Program-made: the position numbers and the translations under genes | Shown here: in pieces, positions 1 through 11,809 of the stretch | How the letters are laid out: each line of letters starts with the position of its first letter | Position numbering within the stretch: position 1 is the stretch's first letter | Notes under the pieces: model-generated | Told to the model about the DNA's origin: nothing | Databases searched by the model: none | Seen by the model: the letters and a program-made list of their open reading frames with translations, nothing else | DNA from: Cryptomeria japonica | Taxonomy: Eukaryota > Streptophyta > Pinopsida > Cupressales > Cupressaceae | Assembly: GCF_030272615.1 (NCBI RefSeq) | Contig: NC_081414.1 | Location: 658,266,292 to 658,330,291, forward strand | DNA length: 64,000 nt | Direction: 5' to 3'

Positions 1-1555
1 ATTGGTGGATGAAGTCCATGGCTTTCTTAAAAGCTATCCACTTTTCCTTCCTCAATTCTTGTTCATCTAGATTGAACTCATTTCTAATCAAATCTTCAGG
101 AAAATGGAACTGATGGGCCTTACCTGCACATTTGACTTTCTTCTTAAACATGCTATTCAAAAAACCCTCCGGGTCAGCAAACCTTACCACTGTAGTAGAC
201 AACTTATATGGTTGAAGAAATTTATCAAAATGGACCCACCCACCTTTGGTAATTACAAACTGATGTGCCAAGGTGATAGTTGGGAAAATAGTTCCCCTTC
301 TTTTATTTGTCAAGTATGCCTCCTGCAGACCTCCTATTTGCCTCAAAACCTCTACAATTCCGATCTTTAAGGGGACCTGGTAAGGGAGCAGATAGGGAGC
401 TCCTCTAAAACCATAAACTCTAAAAACAGTAGAGACTAGGTACAAGTAAATGTCACCCCAATTGTGCACAATTTTGAGGTCATCAACGAACTCTTTCAGC
501 CTAAGGAATTCAAGGAGAGCCTTAGGAATCCTAGGGTTTTCTGAACACAAAAGGATTATGAGCCTAGATGAAAAACATCTATCAAATTTGAGGTAACTAG
601 AATCCTCTCTATCCCAAGACATAATGGTGCTCCATAAATGTACGGGCATTTCCTCCCCATCTTTCACTTTCAATAGTTCCATCTCATTGGCAAAATAATC
701 AGCACCCTTGAACAAGAACATATGCATGAGGAGAGATTACCATGCAAAAGGTCAGTCTACCTTTTCATTCTTTATCCTTATTAAGCCCTCATGAATGGCG
801 TTAGTAAGGTAAGGAGCAAAATCAAAAGTCACAATCAATGAAAGGCTTAGAATTTTTGCCATCATAAGCATATAATGGGTAGGCATGGTTATCTTAGCAT
901 CCTCTCCAACAATCTGGCATAAAGACCAATACATTCCCTTAGCTCTTACGGTAAAGAAGTTCAAGGAGAAGGGCTCCATTTTTCTTGGACCCACCATTGT
1001 CAATCCTCCTATATTTGCAAAGAATTCTTTTAATGGACCACTTTTGAGATGATCCCTCTGTGTTTCATAGACTTGGGCAAACATTTCAAAATTTATAGGC
1101 TCCAAATAATTTGAGACCTCACTGAGTCTAAAAACCTTTCTGAATTCATCATCATTAATTTCAATCAAAGTCCCTCCATTTACACTCCTTATAATGTTTG
1201 CAACAAGGTCATAGTTGTTTGCAATTTGAGTCAGGAGGTCAACATCCATGAAAACCCCAAGCATTATAAGTTTTCCTACATCTAGCTCCCACATACTATT
1301 GCTTGGAGTAGGAGAATTTATCTAACTGAAGGAAACCTTGAAGAGTCCTGAACCTAGCATGCCTATCTGGGCGTCCCTTAGCCAATACCCTTTGTCATAT
1401 AGACCATCGCTGACTCTCAAGCGGGGAGACTTGGGCACAAGCTCCCTTGCTTTTATTGCACTATTAGTTGATAAAGTTGATTGCTCCAAGAAGTCATCAC
1501 AGATGGCTCTTTCCTGGTGATCCACCTTTCCCATGAATTCTCTCCATGGTGCCAT
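1..1555 (-). pseudogene. Decayed long ORF of unknown function, retrotransposon-associated
   Basis: One minus-strand frame opens at a methionine at 1555 (MAPWREFMGK) and stays mostly open to the left window edge, over 500 codons. It is broken only by an in-frame stop near 1320 and two close stops near 735-752, so it was once a single protein and its C-terminus lies outside the window. The middle part includes the stretch MDVDLLTQIANNYDLVANII. I see no zinc knuckle, protease, RT or integrase motif, signal peptide or membrane segment; it looks globular and helical. It lies downstream of the integrase of element D on the same strand, beyond a tandem array, so it may be an extra ORF in D's 3' region. 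It could equally be the first ORF of a neighbouring Ogre/Tat-type element. Function unknown; I do not see clear homology to the ORF2 proteins of N2 and N3. Confidence 0.55.
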
Positions 1556-1879
1556 TTCAAGAACTGTCCTCTTTTTAAAATAAAAAAATCAACAAACTTT
1601 CTGGAAATTAAGAAACCTAGCAACACCAAGCAGTTGGCAATTGCAGAGCACAATTACAAGAAACTTACTTGTTTATTTGAGAAATTCAGCCCTGCGCTCT
1701 GGTTCTTCTGCAAGAATTGTGAATGCACATAGAAAGCTTTGGCTCACAAGAGATTTATTGCATTAGCAAAGGTTTTGACTGGAGCTAATTAAGCGGCACG
1801 CTTCAGCAATTAATTTTTCATAAATTCATAAAAATGGCGCAACAGACAACATAATTCTTTTAAACGGTTTTCCTTTTGG
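1556..1879. other. Non-coding stretch between decayed ORF and tandem array
   Basis: No open frame with recognisable protein content and no RNA gene is visible. In sense of the minus-strand ORF this would be its leader. Confidence 0.4.
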
Positions 1880-3005
1880 TCTTTGATCTGTGAAGGGTAA
1901 ACATCACTAACCTCAGCACAACAGATCAGCGACCATCATTGGATCATGCACAACTTACATACCTTTTACCTTACTTGGGTCGTCAGCTTCAAAATGGGTC
2001 CCACTGCTTGGTCGCTGATCCGCGAAGGGTAAACTTTAGACACCTTCACATAGCGGATCAAGGACTATCATCAGATCAAAAACTAACTTCTCGACCTTTA
2101 TAATCACTATAACTACTTACCCTTTAAAACTTGGCTTTAGCCACTACCACTGGTGGTTTGTCACTGATTCACAAGCTTTAAGATTCATGCAACTTAATCT
2201 TGTGTTATAGCGACAACCGTTGATTGATCCTGGACATGCTCAGTCTTTACTTTCTTTCCGTGACCATTCACCTTTACAATTTTAACTTAACCATGGCCAC
2301 CAGCAGTTTTTCGCTAGTTCCCAAGCTTAACAGACGAGCTATTTCCCTATGGGGTAAAGCAGCAACTACTGATCACCATGAAATCTGTCCAGCCTTTAAC
2401 CACCTTAACTTTCAAAGTAGGCCCTTCATGTTACTCCACTCGCTTGCGAACTTCCGCCAGATGTATCCAAATGTCAGTCACTAATTGGTTCAAGAGTCTG
2501 GCAGTTTCCATCTTATGACCACCACATGCACCTTTTGATGACTGGATCACTTCCTTCTCCTCGTACAGGCCTCCTATTCTCTCCATTTGGTCTGCCATGT
2601 AGCTTATTCCATCATTGCTACCTTAGCGGGACCCACCAGCTCATTGCCACCTAGATCACCAGCTCATCAGTCGCTACTCTGCGAAGGGTAAACATCAGAC
2701 ACCTTCCCTTGTGGAGTAGTGACAACCCTTGATGATCATCAAACTTGCAGTCACTTTAACACTCGTAGACACATTCTCAAAATGTAGGTCCCACTATTAG
2801 TCGCTACTTCGTGAAGGGTAAACATCAGACACCTTCACTTTGCTGAGTGGCGACAATCGTTGATCTTTTTGGAATTTGCAGTCACCTTAACACCTGTATC
2901 CTTCAAAGAAATAGGTCCCACCATTTACTCGCTACTCCACGAAGGGTAAACATCAAACACCTTCACTTTGCAAAGCGGCGACAACCATTGATCTTTTTGG
3001 AACTT
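1880..3005. repeat. Tandem array, ~130-bp unit, with internal dyad
   Basis: The phrase GCGAAGGGTAAAC and its variants recur with a regular period. Clear unit starts (TCGCTACTC, TCGCTGATC or similar) are at 2671, 2801 and 2929 (steps 130 and 128), with older units at 1880 and 2012 (step 132) and eroded ones near 2159, 2310 and 2447. Each good unit also holds a reverse-complementary partner about 30 bp downstream (e.g. GTCGCTGATCCGC facing GCGGATCAAGGAC at ~2011-2075), so each could fold as a hairpin. Units also share a GGTCCCAC segment. Tandem repeats in non-coding parts of Tat/Ogre gypsy elements are known; this array lies between D's pol end and the decayed ORF. Confidence 0.8.
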
Positions 3006-3468
3006 GCATGATCATTACATAACCCGACGGGGAAATCAAAACTTAGGAAAAAGGTGAAAAATTAAAGAAATATTAAACCCACCTAAAGCCAGACTAAAAA
3101 GGGGCCCCTTTCTAAAGACGGACTGACCCTTCCACTTAAGTGGAAAAAGGTAACAAGGAAACATAAGGGAAAACCTTCTCATATGCAAAATTTCCAAGTG
3201 CAGAACCGAAAACCCTTGGAAAAAATAACCCTAAGGAACCAACAAGACATTGAAAACTTGACAAATCAATGGATCGAAAGGAAAATACCCCCAATATCAA
3301 AATAGTGACAACAACGGCTCTATTGGGGATGGTTGGATGTGAGACAAACACAAGAACATAGAAAAAACTTTGAAAAGTAGACCAGAACAAAACAAACCCA
3401 AAAAAAAAAATAGAAACAAACCCAATTATGTACAACCTACAACCTACTGCGCATGGACAAGAGCAAAA
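3006..3468. other. Non-coding stretch after gypsy D integrase
   Basis: No supported gene. An A-rich tract at ~3399-3410 and a purine-rich segment follow the end of element D's integrase reading frame. They may belong to D's 3' untranslated region. The only open frame is a short, hydrophobic, low-complexity one on the minus strand, which I do not accept as a gene. Confidence 0.4.
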
Positions 3469-4535
3469 CTAAGAGAAATAATACTTCAGGAATTGTCCAT
3501 GTACTGGAAATTCTTGTACTTCACCATTCATTCTTTTCAAAAAGTACGAGTCCTTTCCGTTGATGTCACAGATAACAAATGGGCCTATCCATAGTGATTC
3601 AAACTTCTTATGCTTACCTTTATCTTGTCCTCTTGCATTCCATTGAAGAACCATGTCATCAATTTGAAACTTCCTTGATGTGATCCTCTTGTCAAAAGGA
3701 TACTTGGAATGTAATTGGATCTTCAAATTCCTTTTATGAGCCAGAATTCTGATTTCTTCCATTTCCACCATCTGAGCCATCATGTCTTCCATGGGTCTTG
3801 ATAATTCCAATTCCTCAACTTGTAGGAATTTGTATATAGGGAGAAGATTATTAATCGGTACCCTGGTCTATGCTCCATAAAACAATTCAAACGGTGATAC
3901 ACAGATTGCTTTCTTTATAGTAATCATGTTTGCCCATAGAGCTAACTTAATTTTATGATCCCAAGACCTTTTATTTTGCTCAAGGATTTTCTTGATGATA
4001 TTTAAGAGGTTTTTATTGCTATATTTCGCTTGACCATTACCTTGTGGATGATATGGGGAAGAATATGACATCATAATTCCATGACTAGCACAAAATTCGG
4101 TGAATTCTTCTGATCTAAAGCTCATAGCATTATCCATTATCAGTTTTATAGGCACACCAAACCGTGTTATCACATTTTCCATCATAAATTTGATGACAAC
4201 TTTACTAGTTGCTCTTTTAGTAGGTATAGCCTCTATCCTTTTAGTGAAATAATCAGTGGCCACCATGATCCACCTGTGACCTCTACTTGATTTTTCTGCT
4301 ATCTCCCCAATAAAATCAATGCCCCACTAGACAAAAGGGGCTTCCACTATAATCGGGTTAAGGGATAAAGCTCCTTCATATTTCAACTTGGAAGAGAATC
4401 TTTGGCATGGATCACACCTCTGAACATGCTCATGGGCATCGTTAAATAAGTTGGGCCAATAGTATCCTGCCCTGACTATTTTACTAGTTGTGGTTTTGGT
4501 AGAGTAATGACCTCCACATTCTCCATTGTCAAGGA
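3469..4535 (-). pseudogene. pol: Ty3/gypsy (Tat-like) integrase fragment, element D
   Basis: Reading leftward: remnants of the zinc-binding domain near 4400-4530 (HY...YYWPNLFNDAHEHV...CDPCQ), then the integrase core starting about 4300 (WGIDFIGEI, first Asp), the second Asp in LIMDNAMSF, and PYHPQGNGQAKYSNKN where the third acidic residue should be. That last position reads Lys instead of Glu (usual GQAE), so the catalytic triad is broken. The C-terminal DNA-binding part at 3469-3810 ends in HGQFLKYYFS and a stop. Stops (for example a TAG near 4330) and a frame change separate the pieces. No RT or LTR of this copy was found; the upstream part is missing beyond ~4535. Assignment to the Tat lineage rests on similarity of the core to that of element A. 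Confidence 0.8.
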
Positions 4536-5538
4536 TGATCTACATCACTAATTATAGTAATCAAGTTGTTGTGGAGATCCAAGGTGTTGACTAGTATCTC
4601 AAACTATAGGTATCTCTATGCACACGGGCATGCAAACATCAATATGATGTAAATGCAAGACTGCAGGTTTGTACAAGAGAAAATCTCAAACACGTCATAC
4701 CACAAATTAATGCCCCAATATACACCAACCCAAGACATATCGGGATATAGGATGATCTAAGCAACCTGTAGATAGTAGTAGTTATAGGACACAAAGATGC
4801 AAAACAAAGCAAAAAGATCAAATCACACAAATGACAATGCAAATGGCCAACTAACATCTCTTGCCAAGAGTAGGACTAGATTTTAGGATGATAGTGCCAA
4901 ACATGGGAAGGATGCATCCTGATGGGGCAAAGGTAATTGGTAGGATTGATTAGGAAATAGAACCAGGTGGCAAGTACAAGTAGATGCAGATGTGAAATTG
5001 ACTATCATGATCTGATTAAGCACATGTGGATGGATATTTAGAAGGCACGCAAGTCAAGAAGAATCTTTGCCTAACGGGATAAGCTCAAAAAATAGAGGAA
5101 ATCTTAGTGTAATGGGATAGAAGCTCAATTACTTGGATGATTCTTATTCAGGGTCTAAACAAAAGCTCATCATCTCATGAGGGGAAGGTGAGCACGAGGA
5201 ATGAAGGGAAGTGATCAATGTGGAAGCGATCTACACAAATAGGGGGAGCGAATGGATAGGTTGGATGGATAATTAATTCCTACATTACTAGTGGAATATG
5301 GAGGTAGAGTGAGGTGATACAAAGGGAGGCAGTGATGCAATATTAGGCTACCATCATATTCTTACATGCACAAACTTAATAGAGAATTGATTGTTGCACA
5401 GTGATTTGATGTCAGGACAAGTTGTCTTATCGATGACATTACTAATGAAATATAGGTGCTAGGTGGAATGTTGTATGGGGGAGGAAGGCAGCGATGTAGT
5501 TCTCATATGGTGAAAGGGATGGAATGGTATATGTTTGA
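4536..5538. other. Non-coding sequence left of chromovirus B
   Basis: No gene supported. The stretch is a patchwork of low-coding sequence and may be the continuation of element C's 3' untranslated region, split by insertion of B (C's pol lies directly right of B on the same strand). I could not locate a C-type LTR here. Confidence 0.35.
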
Positions 5539-7155
5539 TGTAGGGTGGTTGGGCTCTCCTAATGGGTTTACTTACTCTTGATGTCTCTTTAGGCTATCTC
5601 TTGAACCATCCAATGGTTCCACACTTTCCAACCTTCCAAAGGTTGTAGCACCCACTCTTACTAACCTTCTTGATTTCCTTAAACTAAGGTGACCACCTCT
5701 TGTTTTGTGACTGTTCAACACTCCTTAATAGAGACCTTCATTCCCAATACCTTCTCACACCTTAACCAAGAGAAAACCCCCTCTACTATAGGATCTTCAC
5801 TCATAAATGACCAACACACTTAGGGATGATTTTCCTTAGGTTTCTAAACCTATCCCTTCCTTTATGACATTGGAGTTTACCGATACCAAGCTTTAGGGTC
5901 GATCTTCTCTTTTAGGCCTACTAGGAGACCTAGTACAATTAGCCCTACCTACGAGGTATTTTGCAGTTATCTGTCAAAATTATTGAACACCCCTATGAAC
6001 TCTTTATATTTTCAGATACCCTTTTCAAATCTTCATACAATATCACAAAATTGGACATGGGTTTGATCGCTAACCATCCTAACCCTTACTAGGCCTAATT
6101 CCCTCCTTTTAAGCCTACAAAATAGGGATTTGTTTGTATGTCTTCACCAGTCCACTTGCTTAAGGATTCTGATGATTGCTTCAGTTATGTATATCCATGA
6201 GGATGTCTAATCCAACCTTGTCTCAATTCCATCCACCGAATTTACCCAACTAGGGTCTGTTTTCCATAATCCCCATTGCTTGCCAACTCAATGTGTCAAG
6301 CCTAGGGTATGGTGCCAAATTTGGAGTTTAGCCTTCATTGTCTTAAAACCAAAAATAAAACATAATATACAAGGCCACCTAACATTCCATAAGGCTTCAG
6401 TATGGAATTCCACCATGGAATGCTAGGTAGGGGCCATAGAATCCTCAAAACCTTGGTTTTTTAAGGTCTTTAGGACCTGCCTGCAACAAAAATGATAAAA
6501 CTTGCAATCTATAACACTTAAAAACTTAAAACCACCATAAAATGAAAGATATGTCTCTTCTCTAACAATTCATGCCTTCGTCTGGTCTTGGAAGTCCGTA
6601 CAGATTGTACAAAATTAATTAAACTCAACTATACTCGTTGAAAACACAAAATTTGAAAGGTTAAACTTTCTCTTCTTGTTTCAATTCTTCAATCAACCAT
6701 TCTCATCATTTTTCCCAAGCCTTATATTGGCCTTGGGTTGGTTACAAATTCTTTTAACTGAAAAATGACAACCAACTAGCCATTGTTGTTTTGAAGTGCA
6801 AATGTTGCAAAGTTGCTATGAGCAACTTTTGCAACTTTGATAACTTTTTACATATGTGAGCAACTTTGCTCCAATCCAATCTAGTTCACTTCCAAATGAT
6901 TCAAATAACCTTAAAAAACTCTAAAAAATATCAAACCAACCTATTCTAACTCAATAACAACTTATTCTACTAAGTGCTCTAATTGGCACCCTTAAGAGCT
7001 CATATGCCCAAAATTGGCCAAACAGTAACTCTTAGGGTCCTTACAACTTTTGAGCACTTATTCAAAGACCTCTTGAATTTATTACAAACCAAAACAACAT
7101 GATTCCAATCTCCTAGTATCAACACACCAAAAATTGGCTAAGTGCCCTTGCACCA
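5539..7155 (-). repeat. 3' LTR of chromovirus B
   Basis: Matches 11810-13426 along its whole length (e.g. both carry GGTTGGGCTCTCCTAATGG near the left end and GGCTAAGTGCCC near the right end). Both copies measure 1,617 bp. A purine-rich stretch on the minus strand immediately right of it (7156-7170, CCCCGGAGCA in element sense) is the likely polypurine tract. Confidence 0.92.
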
Positions 7156-7175
7156 TGCTCCGGGGGTAGAAGAAC

Positions 7176-8480
7176 TCAAGTCTCTTGAGTGGATAAGGCT
7201 TGGACAATGGTACCATGTTGTAATATATCTCTCTCTACCATCCATGTAGCCTTTGAATATAGTAGTCCTATCCAATTGATCAGATAGTCTTTATAGACTC
7301 CTTTCCTAGTCCTTTTCATAATCTTAGAATCCAAAATGCATTCCAATGTAACTGGTTGGCTTGGAGGTAGATCTTGTAACAAGTCTACATCTTCAATAGC
7401 AGTAGTTTCTTCTTGATTTGTAGTTGAATGAGACCCTTTGTAAGGATACAAATCACATACATTGAAGACTGGTGAGATGCCCAAGTTTGGAGGTAACTCT
7501 AACTCATAGGCATTATTGCCAAACTTATGCATTACCCTAAGAGGTCCAATCTTCTTCATGCATAGCTTACTAGGTTGTCCCTTGGATAGTATCTCCTTCC
7601 TCAAGTAGGCAAACACTAGATCACCAACCTTGTAGTGTACCTCTCTTCTCTTTTTATCTGCTAGGGCCTTGTACTTCTCGTTGTGTTGTTGTAATGTCTT
7701 CTTGACCTGCTCATGTATCTCTTTATATTTTCTACAAATTTTTCACCTTGTGCACTTCTATGGTCCATAGAACTAAGATCTCTAAGCTCTAAGATGTCCC
7801 TAGGATGACATCCATATACTATCTCAAGGGGATTCTAGCTTGTGCTCCTATTAATTAGTCATTGTAGGCATACTCTACTTGACCCAATACTAGATCCCAA
7901 GCTTGTCCATGTTGTTTGGTGAGGCATCTCAACAAGCTTCCTAAGGATCTATTAACTACTTTAGTTTGACCATTTGATTGTGGATGAAAATGAAATTTTT
8001 GTGCCTAGTTTCTTCCATAAGGTTCGCCAAAAGTGGTTTACAAACTTAGTGTCTCTATCACTCACAATGTTAAGCGGTAAGCCATGAATCCTCACAATCT
8101 CTTTCAAGAATAACCCTGCTATATAGGAGGCATCATTAGTGCATTTGCAAGGCACAAAGTATGTCATTTTGTTGAATCTATCCACTATGACAAAACCATT
8201 GTCATACCCTCTTGGAGTCCTAGGCAAACCAAGAACAAAGTCCAAGCTCAAACATTACCAAGGTCTAGTTGGTATGGCCAATGGCTGATATAAACCTACA
8301 TTGTTAGAGCTTCCTTTATCTCTCTAACATATAGGGAATTGCTCCACAAACCTTCTAACATCTGACTGAAGTTTAGGCCAATGATAGAACCATCCAACCT
8401 ACTCTAAGGTCTTGTCAAGACCAAAATGTCCTCCTAAGCTACCTTGATACTTCTTCTTGATGATATTATCTCTTATAGAG
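7176..8480 (-). pseudogene. pol: Integrase and chromodomain of element B
   Basis: Integrase inserts the cDNA; the chromodomain is thought to steer chromoviruses to heterochromatin. The core is at 7960-8260 ([19 protein letters not shown] with the first Asp; IVSDRDTKF with the second) and continues in another frame as [15 protein letters not shown], where the catalytic Glu position reads Lys. The last 146 codons (7176-7616) hold the GPY-type C-terminal module (KIGPLRVMHKFGNNAYELEL). It is followed at residues ~92-135 by a chromodomain: ILDSKIMKRTRKGVYKDYL then NWIGLLYSKATW. The chromodomain itself is open and complete-looking. Upstream parts are broken by frameshifts and stops around 7620-7960 and 8251-8480. 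Confidence 0.88.
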
Positions 8481-8482
8481 CA

Positions 8483-10392
8483 CTATGGTATACAAAGTAA
8501 GTGTCCTTTAACAAAAACACCTTCCTGCAACATAAAATCAGAATATGCAACATGACATACATTAGCAAACTTGGTGCAAACATCATACAATTCACCAAAA
8601 TCCTTGTCACCTTGGTATAGGTTTTTTAGATCACTTAACCCCATAGTTTGGAGCTTCACTTCTTGGATGGTATGAACTCTTCTACTTAAGGCATATGCTA
8701 CCTTATTGGTGACTCCTTTCTTGTGTTTGATGGAAAAATTATAGGCTTGCAAGTGCTCAACCCATTTGAGGTGTCTTTGGTGCAACTTCTCCTATCCATT
8801 CAAGAAGCTAAGTGCATGGTTATTAGTATAGACTATGAATTCCTTAGGGAGAAGATAATGCTACTATTTCTTAGGGGCTTGTACCATGGCATACAACTCT
8901 AGGTCATAGGTAGAATACTTTTGTTGTGCCTCAATGTGCTTCTCAAAGAAAAATGCTACCGGATGACCTTATTGACTCAAAACTACTCCTATTGTCAACT
9001 TGTTAGCATCACACTCCACAGTAAAGAGCTTATTGAAATTAGGGAGCCTAAGATTAGGTAGTTCTGCTACTTTTTGTTTCAACAACTCAAACCACTTGTC
9101 TGCTGCACTAGTCCACTTAAATTGACATTTCATTCCACCTTTGATGGTGCTCAATATAGGTGGACATGCATGGCTAAACCCTCTAATAAACATCCTATAG
9201 AAAGAAGTTAATCCATGAAAACTTCTCACTTCTCCTATTGACTTAGGAGTAGGCCAATTAACTATTGCATCTACCTTTTCTGGATCCCTTTTCAAACAAC
9301 CTTGAGAAACTACAAAACCAAGATATACTAGTTCAGTTTTAAAGAACTCACACTTGTCTAAGTTGATCATCAACTTTTCTTGATGTAGCTTCCTCAAGAC
9401 CTAGCCCAAATGTCTGATATGCTCCTCCCTTAACCTACTAAAAAATAGAATGTCATCAAGATAAACAATCCCAAATTTACCAATAAACTTTGCAAGCACT
9501 TCATTCATGAGTCTCATGAAGGTGCTAGGTGCATTTGTGATCCCAAAGGGAATAACCAACCATTCATAGAGCCCCTAATTGGTCTTAAAGGCTGTTTTCC
9601 ACTCGTCTCTTGGTTTGATCCTTATTTGATGATAACCTAGTTTCAAATACACCTTTGAAAAGTAACCAGCTCCACCTAGGTAGTCCATTAGGTCCTCAAT
9701 TCATGGCATTGGAAATTGGTATCTGATTATAATCTTGTTTATGGCCCTTGAGTCAGTGCACATTCTCCATTTTGCATATTTCTTAGGTACCAAAATAGTA
9801 GGTACTGCACATGGGCTTAAACTCTTCTTTATCAACCCCTTATCTAGAAACTCCTGAACTTATTTTGTTATTTCCTCATTTTGAGTAGGTGTCATTTTGT
9901 AAGAAGCTTTGTTTGGCAAGGTAGCTCCGGGTATGAGGTCTATCTGATGGTTCACATCTTTGTATGGGGGTAAAGCATCTGGTATCTCACTTACAACAAT
10001 GTCTTTGTACCGGTCCAACAAGGTTTTCACTTCTTGAGGTATCACCGGTTTGGGCTCAGTCTTTGCCTCTTCTTTTGGTTTCACTATAATGGCACATCCT
10101 TGGTTCCCTTCATGCTTCAAAACCTTTAGGAACTCCTTCCCACTAAGCAACATAACACTTGCACCTACATGTCTTCCTTCTCCTTGATCAACCAAAGGAT
10201 CCATTTGGAACTTCCTTCCCTTCTTGGTGATAACATAAGAATTTTTTCCCCATCATGTATGGCTTTGACATGATATTGCCAAGGGCATCCAAGGAACAGA
10301 TGGCATGCATCCATGGGTAGTATATCACATAGTACTTTTCCCTTATAATCTCCAATTTCAAAGTGTACCCAAGCTTTCTCATCAACTAACAC
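8483..10392 (-). pseudogene. pol: Protease end, RT and RNase H of element B
   Basis: Frame-shifted remains of the enzyme core. 10165-10392 carries the segment after the protease (MDACHLFLGCPWQ). 9860-10204 is the linker into RT (DALPPYKDVNHQIDLIPGA). RT lies at ~9400-9850 with the active-site block YLDD ([12 protein letters not shown]) still readable near 9450. The thumb/connection and RNase H follow at 8969-9397 (EFFKTELVYLGFVVSQG; TVECDANKLTIGVVLSQ, with the first RNase H Asp). The tail at 8483-8785 (LQAYNFSIKHKKGVTNKVAYALSRR) ends RNase H and leads into the integrase zinc-binding part. At least three frame changes and several stops. Family length and order are normal for a chromovirus. Confidence 0.9.
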
Positions 10393-11768
10393 ATTTGTCC
10401 TTTACTCAACCAAGATACATTATAGGAATCGGTGTGCGGTAACCTTTTCAACTTTTGTTTGTCTACCATCTCAACTGCTACAATATTCTCAGTAGACCCT
10501 GAATCCACTATGACCTTACAAATCTTACCATATGATCTGCAAGTGGTTTTAAAAAGTGTCTTTCTTTGAGTAGGTTCTTTGGCCTGCGGTACCTTCAACA
10601 AGGTTCTTCTTAGCATCAGATTCTCTCCATCTAGAACCAGTCCAGCTTTGCTGATTGGTGAGGTAACACTTTGATTGTCTTCCTCCTGCACCAATTGAGT
10701 TCTCCTTTCACCTACATAAGAACTTGAAGTCTTTTCAGGACACCGGTTCATTTCGTGGCCCACCTGATGACAATTAAAAAATTTACTCGTAAAGACTATG
10801 GATCCTCCTCCTTGAGTGCCAAACATGCCTTTAAAGTTGTTTCTTCCTCTAGAGTTGCCTCTAAACTGACCACTCTTGTTGAATTTATCCCCACTATTTT
10901 CATATTGATTACCTTCTTCATTCTTGCCAGAGCTATGACCCCTTCCAAAGGTGCCTCTTCCTCTGAATCCTTTACCTCCTCTGCCTCTTTGATTGAACTC
11001 ACTTTTCCTCTTGATCTTATCCTCTTCCCTCAAAGACAACTGAAAACACTTATGGACTATCTCTGGTGCCAACATGTTGATTTCATCTTGAATGTTTTGT
11101 CTTAGGCCATTTAGGTATCTTTCTACCTTCTCCACTTCTTCCTCTTGCTTCCTTTCTCTTAGAGTTAGTTTGTTGAAATCCTCTGTGTAAGCACTCACAT
11201 CCATTTCTCTTTGCTTCAAACTCATCATATTCTTGTGTATCTGCACCTCATAATCTAGAGGTAGGAATTGAGTTTTGATTCCGATCTTCATTCTCTCCCA
11301 AGAGTTGATCTTCTTTCTCTCAGTTTGTTCCCTTTCTTCTTGCATCATGTTTCACCACACTAGAGCTGATCCTTTCAAATTTGTCTTAGCCATATTGACC
11401 CCTTCTTCAACCTCTTTGTATTCAAAATGATTGTTCAAAGCTTCTATCCAATCCAATAGCTCTTCTCCATTTAGGCTTCTACTATAGACTGGTAAACCAT
11501 CTAGGCTATCTTTGTTGAGTTATTTAAGGGCATCCAAGAAGATTTGTTGATCATTCTCCAACTCCTTCTTTTCTATCACCACTCCTATCACATTTGCATC
11601 TTCAACATCAGTTTCATCACCCCACTTTGTGATCTTGCCCTTACCTTTCTTGGTCTCTTTCTCCCAGGCTTCACTAAGCATGTCTTGCACCAACTTCCTA
11701 ATGGCCTCTTGACTCATTGTCTTAGGTGGCATTTTGTTGGCTTCTGAATCTACCTCTTGGTATGGCAT
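10386..11768 (-). pseudogene. gag: Gag and protease start of element B
   Basis: Gag packages the element RNA. The frame opens at MPYQEVDSEANKM (11768) and continues in the same frame through two stops (near 11520 and 11349) to 10386. The central helical gag domain is around 11100-11330 (WERMKIGIKTQFLP; MSLKQREMDVSAYTEDFNKL), followed by an RG-rich stretch (RGRGGKGFRGRGTFGRG). A CCHC knuckle at ~10740 reads FFNCHQVGHEMNRC and has lost its first Cys. The retropepsin motif DSGST is at ~10500 (VIVDSGSTENIV), so protease is fused in frame to gag as in other chromoviruses. Confidence 0.88.
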
Positions 11769-11790
11769 ACACCACTTTATTCAATCAAGT

Positions 11791-11805
11791 GGCTCTAATA
11801 CCAAT
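11791..11805 (-). other. Primer-binding site of element B
   Basis: In element sense ATTGGTATTAGAGCC, four bases inside the 5' LTR. It matches the plant initiator-tRNA-Met complement (TGGTATCAGAGCC) except for one C-to-T change. It is a binding site for a tRNA, not a tRNA gene. Confidence 0.8.
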
Positions 11806-11809
11806 TTTA

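Noticed and set aside
1880-3005. Regular repeats considered as CRISPR
   Set aside because: Unit ~130 bp without distinct spacers, in plant retrotransposon context; a tandem array, not CRISPR.
3136-3435. Minus-strand hydrophobic frame that looks like a membrane protein
   Set aside because: Arises from an A/T-rich low-complexity stretch; no start context, no conserved motif, and no second copy.
5534-5540. TGATG on both sides of element B as its target duplication
   Set aside because: The two copies are not in register with the LTR ends (one extra base on the right), so I do not call it.
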